Notes under the pieces: model-generated
Told to the model about the DNA's origin: nothing
The model's input: the letters and a program-made list of their open reading frames with translations, nothing else
Database searches by the model: none
Shown: piece after piece, positions 43,142-54,897 of the stretch
Layout: each line of letters begins with the position of its first letter
How positions within the stretch are numbered: the first letter of the stretch is position 1
Source: Oreohelix idahoensis
Taxonomy: Eukaryota > Mollusca > Gastropoda > Stylommatophora > Oreohelicidae
NCBI GenBank assembly: GCA_024509875.1
Contig: JAMPIV010009928.1
Span: forward strand, 949,659 to 1,013,658
Direction: 5' to 3'
DNA length: 64,000 nucleotides
Translations under genes and position numbers: made by a program

Positions 43142-44687
43142 ATGGCCGACCTGGCAAAATTTCGATCTGCTGCTGTACAGACTGCGAAAGAGTTAGGAAT
43201 GGACGGGCAAATTATGATTTCTTATGTCACTGCTGAATGTGACAAATATATTGAACGGGAAGAAAGAAGATTAGAAAAAGAGGCCGAAAGAAAATTAGAA
43301 TCTGAAAGATTGGCCGAAGATAAGAGAATAGAAGCTGAAAAAGAGATTAAGAGGTTGCTGATTGAGGCTGAGGCTAAGAGGTTGCAGATTGAGGCTGAGG
43401 CTAAGAGGTTGCAGATTGAGGCTGAGGCTAAGAGGTTGCAGATTGAGGCTGACAAAGAGGCTAAAGCATTGGCTGCAGAAAGAGAAGACAAAAGATTAGC
43501 TGCAGAAAGGGAAGCCGAAGAAAGAAGATTGACTGCAGAGAGGGAAGCAGAAAAGGAGGAGAAGAGATTACAAAGGGAACATGAGTTACGACTAAGGGAG
43601 TTTGAGTTTCAGGGCCATGCTCCTGAAAATGGTGCCAGTCCCTTTGCCTCGGATGCCACTGCTAGCCAAGGAGCCTCAACCTCAGCTATGAATTTTCATT
43701 TAGATCATTTTGTTGAGAAAGACGATGATATAGAGAGCTATCTAAATAGGTATGAACTATTAGCTACCACATATGGGTTAGAGAGAGAAAGGTGGAGCTT
43801 AAAGTTATCTCAGGGACTTCGTGGGGCAGCTTATGAAGTTTTTTGCAAAAATGAGCAGAAGTGATCAGGAAAATTATGACATGCTAAAGCAGGCTCTTTT
43901 GTTAAGATATGAAAAGAATGCAGAATTTTATAGGAAAAAATTTAGGAATGCTAAACTACTGTCAGGTGAAACCTATCACCAGTTCTCTGCACGAATAGAG
44001 ACATACTTGGAGAAATGGACTTCTCTGGGGAAAACCCAAGATCTTAAGGAAATGGTCCTTATAGAGCAATTAAGAGAGTCCATGGCTCCAGACCTGAGAA
44101 AGTTTCTCATGGAACAAGGTGCAGAGAGGCTGGGTGAGTTGCTAAATGTTGCTGAAAGGTATCAAGCAGCTCAAGCAGAGGTAACAGGTAATAAAAAGAA
44201 ACAAGTGGATAACTTTAGGGCACCACAGAACTTTAATAAATTTGATCCTAGGGATCAAAACAAAGGTAAGCACCAATTTGATAGGCCACGGTATGAAAAT
44301 AAAAATAAAACCCCACAATTCGATGAAAGGAAATATGATGAAAGAAAATCTTTCAACCAAGGAAAAAGGTGGTGTAAAAATTGTAAGATGAACAATCATG
44401 ACACTGACCATTGTAGAAGGAAACCTGTGTACATGGCAACCCTTCAGGTCAGGTCGACCTCAAGACAGGAGGAGGATATTATGTTGAATACCACTCCAGA
44501 AGAGATGAGGAAGGCACAGGCTGGGGACAAGACCCTCAAGCCTTGTTTCAAAAAATTGTCAACTTGTCATACAACTCCAGGCAAGGGAGATTTTTACATG
44601 AAAAACAAGTTGATGTATAGGAAGACTGGAGCTAGATCCAAAGGTCACGGACAGCTGGTTCTTCCAAAAGATATAGGGCAGACTTAA
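43142..44687 (+). pseudogene. element 1 gag and truncated pol start (frameshifted)
   Basis: ATG at 43142 opens 240 codons. A highly charged coiled coil includes a nine-residue repeat (LQIEAEAKR, about four units from a 27-nt tandem repeat at 43362-43450), followed by a capsid-like segment (DDDIESYLNRYELLATTYGL). The frame is lost at about 43843-43850, where a run of six T appears to be one T too long, and continues from 43851 to 44687 with the capsid C-terminal part and a zinc knuckle CKNCKMNNHDTDHC (CX2CX4HX4C). After the knuckle there is no protease. The text passes straight to a pre-integrase linker (TPEEMRKAQAGDKTLKPCFK, GDFYMKNKLMYRKT). A second frame break at about 44668 separates it from the next segment. 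Confidence 0.85.
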
Positions 44688-44689
44688 TA

Positions 44690-45228
44690 AGGAGCCTACA
44701 TGTGAAACCAGATGGGGACCATGAGAAAATAGGTACCATCATCCAAAAGGTGGCTCACAATTATTATTGGCCCAAAGCAAGATGGGACATTGAGAATTTT
44801 GTAGAAAGGTGTAGCATAGCACATGAGGGAACACCCACAAGTGGGAACATTGATCAGGACCTGGACACGCCAAGGGGCAAAATTAGGCCTGACCATAAAA
44901 AGAAATATAAATTTGATAAAGTGGACCAAATGAAATGGGAAGCCCCTTTTCACGGACAAGCTTCACTTAACTGTTTTACAATGGCCACTATGCGGAGAGT
45001 GCAAAAGGATGTCTTACCCCAGGATAAGCCGAAAATCCCTCAATCGGACTTAAACAAACTGGAGGAAGAGGATGTAGAGAGGAAATCTCTCATCAAGAAT
45101 TTTAAGTGGGGAGAAAGCCCCAGGAAAAGAATTGGTAGCGGTCGTTTTGTGAATGATAATTCAGGGAAGAAAAATCATCACTATAGCGCTTCCAGTGGAA
45201 GAGACCATACCGGTGCATGGACAAATAG
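44690..45228 (+). pseudogene. element 1 integrase zinc domain remnant plus unknown filler
   Basis: Codons from about 44690 to 44835 resemble the integrase HHCC domain (LHVKPDGDHEKIGTIIQKVA, HNYYWPKARWDIENFVERC), but the expected final CxxC reads CSIA. From about 44840 to 45240 the same frame stays open with a lysine-rich sequence (DHKKKYKFDKVDQMKWEAPF, RRVQKDVLPQDKPKIPQSDL, RKRIGSGRFVNDNSGKKNHH) that has no integrase motif: no DIIGPF, no SDxG, no SNGxVER. The D,D-35-E core is therefore absent. I do not recognise the filler. It could be captured transcript or scrambled sequence. Confidence 0.65.
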
Positions 45229-47157
45229 GTCCACACAATAAAAGGTCCACTCGAAGCTTTGTTAAGAACGTGGACTGATGAAAAGGCAGAGGAAAACATT
45301 ACATCTTCATACCAATATGTGAATGAGCTGACCACTCGTTTAAAAACTGGCTGGAAACTTGCCAATGAAAATTTGAAACAAGCCAGGAAGAAACATGCTG
45401 CCTATTATAACAGGAAGGCGAAAGACAGAGATTTGGCTGTGGGAGAGAAGGTACTGCTTCTTCTCCCCGGGAGTCAGAATAAGTTACAGATTGGATGGCA
45501 AGGTCCATATACAGTTTTAGAGAAGGTGTCTAGAACAAATTATAAGATAGATAAGAAGGGGAAAGAAAAAATCTATCATGTGAATCTCCTGAAGAAATAT
45601 TTGGAAAGAGAACATCAGGAAGAGACACACTTGTTGACCTTGTCCATCGCCATGGAGATGAAAAAGGAACCACTTTCATCATTTGAATATCCATTACACC
45701 CCTGTGAGACAGCAGCACAGGTGAAAATCAGTACACATTTAACAAAAACTCAGAAAGAGAGAGTGCAACAGGTTCTAAATAATCATGCAGAGGTGTTAAC
45801 AGACCGACCAGGGCATACAAACCTATTGGAATATGATATGAAACTGATAGACCCCACACCTGTCTGTATGAAACCATATTCGATTCCGTTTGCTAAGGAG
45901 AAAGCTTTGAAGGAAGAGATAGACTATCTGTTGAAGGAAGGAATTATTTCACACAGTGAATCCTCATATAGTTCCGGTGTTGTACTCTTAAGGAAGCCCT
46001 CTGGAGAACATAGACTCTGTATAGATTACAGGAGACTGAATGCTATTACAGAAGGACAGGTGGATCCATTGCCGGATACAAATCAGCTGTTTGCCAGACT
46101 AAATAAAGCTAAATATTTCTCAAAAGTGGATCTGAGTAAAGGATACTATCAGATTCCAGTAAAGCCTGAGGTTAGACCATACCTAGCTTTTAGTACCTCA
46201 GAAGGACACTATGAGTTTAATAGATTGCCATTTGGATTGAAGAATGCGCCTAGTGTCTTCTCTAGAATGATGAGAAAATTATTGGACCCTCTGAATAATC
46301 CATGTATAACAAATTTCATGGATGATATCCTTATAGCAACAGAAACATTTGAGGAACACATTGACTCTCTGAAGATGCTGTTTGATCGACTTAGGGAAGC
46401 AAATTTAACAGCCCGACCAACCAAATGTTGCGTTGGATGTAAAGAATTGGAATTTTTGGGACACACAGTTTATCAGGGAAACATGACCCCTGACCCAAAG
46501 AATTTAGAGAAACTAAAGAAAGCCCCGAGACCACAAACCAAGAAGGACGTGAGATCCTTTGTCTCATTATGTGGTTTCTACCAGAAGTATATCAAAAACT
46601 TTAATTCCATATGTGCACCGTTAACTGATTTGACACGTAAAGGACATCCAGATCGCATTACATGGACACCACAATGTGAAATGGCTTACCAAGAATTGAA
46701 GGAAAAGCTCACAAGTAAACCTATTTTGAAATTACCTGACTTAAGTCAAGAATTCATAGTAAGGACGGATGCCAGTAATATTGGGTTGGGTGCAACTCTA
46801 CTACAGAAATCAGATGCATTGGATGGGGAATTAAGCCCAGTGGCATATGCTAGCAGAAAATTGAATAAAGCTGAAATCAACTACTCAACTAGCGAAAAAG
46901 AATGTCTTGCAGTAATATGGGCAATAAAGAAATTCAATATTTATCTGTATGGGAAGGCATTTAAGTTGCAAACGGATCACAAACCTTTATCGTTTCTAGC
47001 CCAGGCTAGGCATGAGAACTCTAGGTTACTCCGATGGTCCTTACTTTTGGCTCCCTATAATTTTAGCATTGAGTATATATCTGGAAAAACAAATTTGGGA
47101 GCGGATTTTTTAAGCCGCCATCCGTGTGATGAGAATCACCGTAAACCCCAGAAATAA
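45229..47157 (+). pseudogene. element 1 integrase C-terminus, RT and RNase H (one ORF)
   Basis: The frame is open from 45229 to the TAA at 47155-47157. Residues ~1-120: integrase C-terminal part (IKGPLEALLRTW, AAYYNRKAKDRDLAVGEKVL, LQIGWQGPYTVLEKVS, KEKIYHVNLLKKY). Then a linker, then RT (EGIISHSESSYSSGVVLLRK, RLCIDYRRLNAIT, SKVDLSKGYYQIPV, LPFGLKNAPSVFSRMM) and the catalytic box NFMDDILIA. RNase H follows (VRTDASNIGLGATLLQ, NYSTSEKECLAVIW, LQTDHKPLSFL, ADFLSRHP), with its acidic residues present. The ORF has no stop or frameshift, but it depends on upstream gag-pol expression that is broken. Integrase preceding RT in one ORF is direct evidence of the Gmr1-type order. Confidence 0.9.
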
Positions 47158-47213
47158 TAATAAATTTCTCTATGTGTATATAGAATAAAGGACTGACATA
47201 TAATGTCTGTTTT

Positions 47214-47224
47214 AAGAGGGGAGA
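47214..47224 (+). other. polypurine tract of element 1
   Basis: AAGAGGGGAGA lies directly against the TG of the 3' LTR, where plus-strand priming is expected. Confidence 0.85.
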
Positions 47225-49643
47225 TGTCGTGAATTATTCTAATCCCCATATATAAATTAAAACGTAAATGCAAAGCCTAACAAATAAATTTAATAAAAGG
47301 AAAGAAGAATGGTAAAGAACAGTGCTGTCACAATGACTGTACTCGAAATCCCCCTTGTTTTCTACTTCGTCTGCGAATTGTAACGCTTTCACGTTGATAG
47401 TAAAAGCCTACTGTATTATTACCCGCTTTCTTCAATGAAACGTGTACTGTATTTCTTGGAAAAACCTTGAGATACGCAAGCTGATCAATGACCTAAATTT
47501 AATATTTCATTCATTCCATTTTATACACGGCGTAACTAAAAGACAGATGGACTAAAGGATAGAGAGAAGGGAGAGGCAGAAAGCAAGGACACATGCAACA
47601 CTAAACACGCGTCGCGCGATACACAATTGCTGCCATCACGCGTGTAAGGCCACATGCACTAACTTTATTTCAAATCGACAGTGATAAAATTCACTACCCA
47701 TACCAGAGTTAGGTTTTAAAATCCTGAAAAACGCTTATTGGGAATTATGACATTATACCGGTTTACGTTTGAAAACATGACAGTACCCAGACACCCTCAA
47801 GTTTGGAAGTGAGAAGGTAGTAACAGCACGACTATCCTAGAAGAAAATGCATATTGGCTCCATTAAATTCGTATATTTGGGTTCCTTAGGGTTTGCTGAC
47901 AAAGAATATGTAAAACGTTACGCAAATAGTCTAGGAATTACCAAGTTATGGCCAAAAAAAAATAGTGGGGGTGCCTGACAGCATGAAATCATTTCTGCTC
48001 ATAAAATTTTTTTATAACGTGTTTGAAAAAACATTACGTTACGGAAATAGCCTACCATGTTAACTCCTATTTGATTGGAGCGCAACAAATGTAAGACTAA
48101 ACACGATTGGTCGGGCTATAAATACTATCTTGTGTTGTCAGGGGAAATCGTGAAAAGGGGTACTTTTTTGAAAAGATGTGTAGACATGGTTTGATTGGGT
48201 AGAGCTGCGAATATACTCAATTCAGAGCGTCTGTTCCTTGCCACATCTTGTAATAAACCTACTAAGAAGCAGTGCGTTGAGCACCAGTGTATATTTTTTA
48301 TAAAATAAAGCCTGGGACATCGGCAGATCGGAGTTGTGCTATATTCATTGCCAGTCAACGAAACTGTTTATTATTTCCATGAATTGTGGTAAGCTTGAAA
48401 TATTCAATATTTTAAATGAAAATTGAATGTAAATTGATAAATTATGTCTGTATATATGTGTGGTTCAGTAGCGAACATGATGTAAAGCCTATAGTGCTCC
48501 AGCCTGAACAGAAGGTGTCGGAGGAAAGTAAAACTGCATGGAATGGCCAAACAGTACACTGACACCTAGATTATTAACTAGAAAGAAATAATGCTGGAAT
48601 TGCAGAGGCGTAGTAACCATTAGGGAGGGAAATACTGGTATAAAGTATTTCAGATGAAGCTGACAGTTGGCCTAACGCTCTGAACTCAATGTTTGTGATG
48701 TATTGTGCTCAGTGTAGAAATAGAGTATAAATTAGTTCTGACGTAGAAGGTACAACCTTCTTGTTTCAGGGACCGTGGTCTTAAAGTTATTGAGCAGCAC
48801 CTGGTCAGAGCTTTGCTGAAGCCAGAGGTGGACAGCATACTCCTTGGTCCATATAGCAACCAGTGGGGTAGCTCCAGAACTCATTAAAGTAATCGAGCAG
48901 AGGAGTCTTTTACTGCAGTCATCACGCAAGATAAGAGAGTGTGGCCATGGAGCTCAACATTATGTACCCCCATCTTAAAATGACATTGTCAAATAAAATT
49001 AAGAGGGGAATTTAATTGTTTTAATACCAGGAACTGAGAACATCTCCAATACTAGTTCCAATAGAAACAAACTATTGAAGTCATGATGACAAATACCAAC
49101 AGAGCTTGAACAAAACAAAACCAGTATTACCTCATATTACCACTACACAACTGACACACATAGGATACCATTAATAATATATGTCACTACAAGAATCATA
49201 TTAATAAATTCTGTACATATAACTTGTAATTAAAATTGATTGTGATTCCTGGTTCCCTTTGTATTTGAATCAGGACACATATACATTCATGACAGCACTG
49301 AATACATATTGTTATTTGAAAAGTTATCAGTGACTCCTTTAAGATATCCTCTTAGAGTGTTTTATGTATGTGAGTGTCACAGTGTTGTCAAGTGTGGTGG
49401 AATAAATTAAATTGTTTATCTGTCTGTTGTTGTTATGACTTACCCTTCATCATACACATACCCTAGACATATAACGTAGTCATCACACTATTCCAGAATA
49501 ATTCTGACTGAGGTATACATATGTGGCAGCAAGTAAGGTTATCTATAATACACTACTCTTATTAGATATAGATACCTTCACAGCTGATCTCAGTCAGTAC
49601 ACTAATTCCCCTATAAATATTTATAACATCCCACTTTACCACA
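47225..49643 (+). repeat. 3' LTR of element 1 (2419 bp)
   Basis: It is an almost identical repeat of 40515-42936, followed by the GCTAC duplication at 49644-49648. Confidence 0.92.
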
Positions 49644-49659
49644 GCTACTACAAAAACAT

Positions 49660-49814
49660 ACGATGATTAGAAACATACACCAAATGCGCGATACAAGCAG
49701 ATGGAAAAAGTAAACACCCACAGTGATGAGCGAAAAAAAGAACAATAATAATATAATGAACAAATGTAAAAATATGAAACTAGAGAAGCACACAAAATAT
49801 AGTAGTCTTTAGTA
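49660..49814. other. host or repeat sequence between LTR elements
   Basis: A short AT-rich spacer between the split SINE duplication and element 3. No feature. Confidence 0.4.
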
Positions 49815-49997
49815 TGTAATATAATACATAAATACGAAACCACACATTGTAATATAATGCGAATCTTGACATGTACGACATCCTGTAAATAAACATGGCT
49901 ACAAACTGAACATGCTTTTACTGAGTGCCTTCTGAAACATGTGTGTGCTTGTGTAGATGACGAGGTAATGCTTATATACATACATCATAACATTACA
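49815..49997 (+). repeat. 5' LTR of element 3 (183 bp)
   Basis: TGTAATATAATACATAAATA at the start, CATAACATTACA at the end. It looks identical to 63532-63714 by eye. Confidence 0.93.
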
Positions 49998-50015
49998 TGG
50001 TGGCAGCGGTCGATA
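49998..50015 (+). other. candidate primer-binding site of element 3
   Basis: TGGTGGCAGCGGTCGATA begins immediately after the LTR with the required TGG. The tRNA is not identified. Confidence 0.6.
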
Positions 50016-50090
50016 CCGGACTGACGCAAAACAGCTACACGATAACACGTGAGTACAGTATTCGGCTAATTTTCGTCATCGAGGTCAGCC

Positions 50091-51102
50091 ATGGCGGCGA
50101 AACAATATCGCAACGCACCGCAAATGAGATTCGCCGGTCAAGACGATAAGAGTGAAGCTTTCTTGTTATGGCGCCAACGCATAGATCTATATTCCAAGAC
50201 CACTGGTCTGGAAGGACAAACCCTAACTCCATATATCCTAGAAGCATTGGACGATGAAGGTTTGAAAATTTACAACAGTTTTGCTACCGCCATGCCTGTG
50301 GAGTCGGCGACAGACCCCGCAGCCATATTGGACGAATTTGAAAAACGTCTGATAATAAAGCACACGAACTTTAGAGCGGCAAGATTAGAACTTCACCACC
50401 TGCGACGGAAACCTGGTGAAAGTCTAGATGATTTTTTCACTCGCATCAAGGAGAAAACAAGTGTATGCAAATTTAACAAAGAAGAAGAAAAAGAACGAAT
50501 TATCGAACAGATCCTTCTGAGCACACCAATGCCAGAGTTCCAGAAATGGATACTGAGCCAGAGTGATACACTAACTTTACAACAACTTCTGGATGAAGGC
50601 ATGAAACACGAGGCACAAGCACTAAACATTAAACAAATTCAGCAAGGTACAGTAACAGCCCAGGTGGATGCAGTAAAAAGCTATAAACCCAAACAAAACA
50701 AAGCAACTGGTTCGAAGCAACAAGAAAAACACAACACAAGCAGAGGTGCTATGTGTAAATGTTGTGGCCTAAACCACATACAAAACCACTGTCCAGCTAA
50801 AGACTCTACATGTCATTACTGCAGAAAGAGGGGCCACTGGATAAAATTATGTTTCAAGAGGAAACAAGACAGCGCTCAACACAACCTTCACAGCAGAGAG
50901 TCATCAAAACAAACACACTTTATGATGACTGAGGACCTTGACTCCAGTGAAGAAAGTGATCCTTCCACATTTGATACTGTGAAGATACTAACTTTCAGTA
51001 ATGAACCAAAGAGAACGCAGGCTTTCTGCAAGGTACAATTCCGAATACCAGGAAAGGCAAGATTCTTTTTAAAAGACAACGCTGAGCCAAAGATAGACCC
51101 AC
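50091..51102 (+). pseudogene. element 3 gag, 3' end replaced by element 2
   Basis: ATG at 50091 opens a frame that reads through the junction into element 2's LTR (stop at 51186-51188), so its last ~28 codons are foreign. N-terminal and capsid-like part: QMRFAGQDDKSEAFLLWRQR, AAILDEFEKRL, LHHLRRKPGESLDDFFTRIK. The nucleocapsid has two zinc knuckles, CKCCGLNHIQNHC (CX2CX3HX4C) and CHYCRKRGHWIKLC (CX2CX4HX4C), a pair typical of Mag-like gag. The sequence then moves toward the protease region (CKVQFRIPGKARFF), but no DSG/DTG active site is reached before the break at 51103. Confidence 0.88.
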
Positions 51103-52643
51103 TGTTAAATCACGTTTTATTTGTTAAATGCCGTGAATGTCCACCAGTTGATAACTGTAGATGTTGGGACTGGTGTAGTAAAGTGTAACGATTGTCAACT
51201 CATTAAACCCAGCACAGTTTTGGTCATACAGGTCATCTTGTCCTGGAACGTGATGAGGCTCCGACAAGAATGTGAGTGTAGACAATGAGTGTGTATATGA
51301 ATGTCAGAACGCGAATGGTAGAATGATTCGATAGAGTTGACAGGTTGGTAGTACATCACTCATACTCACACTGTTCGAATTCAAGAAGTACTGGAATTAC
51401 GGTGGTCTTTTTATAACATTTAATGAGACGCACACTTGGACAGTACGTGTATGGTTACAGGAACAAATGTCGACATAGACAGCATAATGTTGATCACAGG
51501 AATATCATCTTAAGTTAGCATTCATGCTTGGCAAATATCATAATGGAGCATTCGTAAATAAGCATTCAGAGTTCCATCATGTAAATCATCTGGCTTTACT
51601 GACTGGGCACGTCAGACCATAACCAATATATAGGAAGGCTCCTAGACCTAACCTCGTCTAGCGAATATCCCTTCACGTAAAGTTCAATATATATATTTTT
51701 CATAAAGATATAGGAATCCCAGACATGGGTTCTCACATGTAGCAGTGATCTCTTGGTTCATCGAGCGATAGTACAGGCATCCCTTTTTCTCACTCGATAA
51801 ATACAAAGTATATGGATTTCAACATGGCTGTGCTTCTCTCGTGAGCTTCACTCACTATTGGATACAGACCAAAATTGGTCATTCGTTAAATGTCCTCATT
51901 TCTTCATAGCTTCTATCATAGAGGTAATTGAATAATATCATATAATCTAGTGCTGATACATAGGAATGTCATCTTCCTTTGAATAAATATTCTTTTCAAA
52001 AGTACCACTGTGCATCTGCTTATCGACAACGATGGCGAAGCCCAAGTTCATAATAAATTGTGGTTTTACCTTTCTATGCGAAATATAACTTTGCCATTCC
52101 TTGGCAAAAGAGAATAAACACTGGGGTAAAGTACATACAACATGTCTAAATGACTATCACTTTTCCCCATTTACTTATAGATCACTTTTTCGGCGATAAG
52201 CCGGCTACAACAAAATTCGACATCCCGACAGGATGACAGCCATGAATCACACCCCCTGCTAGCGATACTTCCGCTGCATAGCCTTTGACCTTTTCTAGCG
52301 ACAACCAACATAGTTCGACTTAGAAATGTAAAGATATCCATATATAAGACAGACTCGTCCTACTCATACAAACACTACGTATAAATTCAGGCCATAGATA
52401 TACTGAAGCAAGAACAATCTATTCCTACCCAGGCAAAGAATAAATCGCAGTAGGCCTAGATTCGTCCGCGGAATCCGATCGAAGATGACGGAACTCCTTT
52501 CAAGGGAAGTAACTCAAAAATGACTTCTCCTTAAGCACTTAAAAAAGGAAATACTTTGTTTACAAAATATTTGCGAACATAATAAGTATATAAATGTATT
52601 ATATTGCAAGATAGTAAAGATTGCACTTTACAGTCTTACCACA
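51103..52643 (-). repeat. 3' LTR of element 2 (1541 bp)
   Basis: On the plus strand it runs TGTTAAATCACG...CTTACCACA. It matches 59343-60893 apart from a few substitutions and an ~18-bp extra block in the right copy near 60410. Confidence 0.88.
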
Positions 52644-52655
52644 CCTCCCGGGAAA
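52644..52655 (-). other. candidate polypurine tract of element 2
   Basis: Read on the minus strand, CCCGGGAGG directly precedes the LTR start TGTGGTAAGAC. It is preceded by a long T then A run (52652-52680). Confidence 0.55.
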
Positions 52656-53102
52656 AAAAAAAAAAAAATTTTTTTTTTTTAAATACATCTAGGAGCAACG
52701 TAGAATAGGCTCACAACGCAAGAATACTGCGCAGATGAAAATATCAGGAATAACTATAATTCCTAATATGACCGGTGAGAATATATCTCAAAATCTGAGA
52801 GAAATTGTTTCTCTACGAATAAATGTTTCCAGGAAGGTGTGATCTACGTATAATACAATTCTGGTAATTATACAATGCATACCAAAAATTCACACTATAA
52901 TCTTAAATTTATGATTTATGAAGAAACAATCATCAAAGAACAGCGGTGAATAAACATCAATAAACCGCTAAGTAGAGATACCATCATTCTATTATTAAAT
53001 TACAAATGTGTATCTTAGTAAAGAAACAAAAAATAACTGTAAAGAAACAAAAAATAACTGTTGTAAAGTTATACATATTAAAAAAGATCCAATATTTAAC
53101 AG

Positions 53103-54360
53103 TTAAGTGGCATCATGTGGGCATCTGGACAGAATGTCCGCCATCACATTTTCTGAACCACGGATAGCTCGTACCGAGAAATGAAAAGGTTGAAGAGCGA
53201 TTGCGTATCGAGTTGATCTCGAGCTCTTCAAGTTCTTACTTTGGATAGCCGTAAGAGCTTTTTGGTCAGTTTCCACTACGAAATGCGCGCCCAGAAGGAA
53301 TCTTTGGAGTTTGAGAATTGACCAAACCATTGCCAATAATTCACGGTCTAAAACCGAGTAATTCCTTTCTGCAGCATTAAGTTTTCTGGATATATACATT
53401 ACAGGATGCAGAGTTCCAGAGTACTCTTGCATTAGTGCCGCTCCAATCCCAGTGGATGAAGCGTCACTACGAAGAACAAATGTCTTATCTGTTGTAGGTA
53501 ACACTAAAATAGGTGGTGATGAAAACATAGTTTTGATCTTCTCTAGTGAAGATTGGCATTCATGAGACCAGTGAACCATGTTAGGCGACCCTTTCTTTAA
53601 TAGTGTAGAGAGAGGTGCCATGATAGAGGACAGATTCGGAATGAAACGTCCATAAAATTGTATGAGACCTAAAAGACTTCGCACTTGCTTTTTAGTCCTA
53701 GGGATAGAGATGTTAAGTATCTTAGTGATATTATGGTCTTCTGTCTTCAAGAAACCGTGACCTACTCGATGGCCTAAGAAAGCAATTTCGCTAAAGCCAA
53801 TACAAGCTTTGGATGGTTTTGCTGTCAGGTTATACTCACGCAGAGTTGATAATAATTCAACTAACCCTGAATAGTGATCTTCCCAAGTATCGCTGAAAAG
53901 ACAGATGTCGTCTAGATAAGCAATGACATCTGACCGATACGATAGGATTCGACGCATCATGCGTACAAATGTAGCTGGTGCGTTCATAAGGCCGAAAGGC
54001 ATAAAATTCCATTGGAAAAGGCCTCTGGGAGTAGAGAAAGCGGTAAGAGGTTTGGCGCGTTCGGATAATGGAACTTGCCAATATCCTTTAGACAAATCAA
54101 GTTTAGTGAAAAAATGCGATTTAGAAAGACGAGTAAGTAGCTCTTCTAGTAAAGGCATAGGTTCAGCATCGAACTTCGTAACTTGATTCAATTTGCGATA
54201 GTCAACGCAAAGACGTATGTTATTGTCTTTTTTTCGAACAATAACCATCGGCGAAGAATATGCAGAAGTGGATGGTTCGATTATTTGTAAATCTATCATT
54301 TCATCCAACTCCTTTTCAACCTGTGTTTGGAAATGTATAGGGATAGGATAAGGTCTAACC
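53103..54360 (-). pseudogene. element 2 reverse transcriptase and RNase H
   Basis: An open frame of 401 codons (54308-53103), extendable upstream to about 54355. RT motifs: IIEPSTSAYSSPMVIVRKKD, RLCVDYRKLNQVT, TKLDLSKGYWQVPL, FMPFGLMNAPATF, and AYLDDICLFSD with both catalytic Asp. RNase H: VLRSDASSTGIGAALMQEYS, NYSVLDRELLAMVW (Glu), VVETDQKALTAIQ and ADILSRCPHD. The frame is one base out of step with the integrase C-terminal segment before it; the shift falls at about 54373-54379. It ends in TAA near 53103, 460 bp before the LTR. As it stands it cannot be made as part of one polyprotein without frameshifting. Confidence 0.88.
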
Positions 54361-54897
54361 CTAATTGGAGTATGTTCTTAGAACAATGTCATGCTCAATG
54401 ACATGAGTTTGTCCAGGGATGTCAGTGAGGACATCCTGAAATGTTTGTAACATAGACGAAACTTGTCGCCGTTCTCCTAGAGACAAATCAGGAGAAACAG
54501 TAACGTCTTTCCATGATTCACTAGAATGAAGTGGGATCATTGGAAGCGGAAGATTAACATCCGAAAAACTTGTTTCCTCATCCTGTATTACAGACAGTGA
54601 TGAGTAATGACCATGTTTGACATGAGAATCGTCCGTTGCCTGGAAAATAGGCTGTAGATAGTCAGGACGTTCATGGAACTCCGTAAGCATATTGATGTGG
54701 AAGGTTTTATGCTTCCCGTTAATATCGACGATGTAGTCAACATCTGAAATTTTCGATATTATATCGTACGGACCTTTCCAACTAATAAGGAGTCTATTTT
54801 CACGACAAGGTAGCAAAACAAATGCTTTGTCACCAGGACAAAGTTGTCGTAAAGTTCTCTTCTTATTAGCAAAATTGTCTTGCCTTCTGCTTAGCAA
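54361..54897 (-). pseudogene. element 2 integrase C-terminal segment and linker
   Basis: 178 codons: a basic start, then LRQLCPGDKAFVLLPCRENR, LLISWKGPYDIISKISDVDY and KHKTFHINMLTEFHER. This is the integrase C-terminal (GPF/Y-type) module, followed by a linker ending IPGQTHVIEHDIVL, the usual lead-in to RT. It overlaps the preceding ORF by 32 nt in another frame. The counterpart in element 1 is 45259-45600. Confidence 0.85.

Larger units (their letters stand above)
40515..49643 (+). mobile_element. Gypsy element 1: Gmr1-type order, 2.4-kb LTRs, defective
   Basis: The 9.1-kb element has LTRs at both ends (TGTCG...ACCACA) and a 5-bp duplication GCTAC. Internal order: gag, truncated integrase N-terminus, unknown filler, integrase C-terminus, reverse transcriptase, RNase H. 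Integrase remains lie upstream of RT, the order of Gmr1-type Ty3/Gypsy elements and of copia, not of ordinary Gypsy. There is no protease and no integrase catalytic core. LTR identity above 99% by eye indicates recent insertion, so it was probably mobilised in trans or damaged soon after insertion. Confidence 0.9.
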
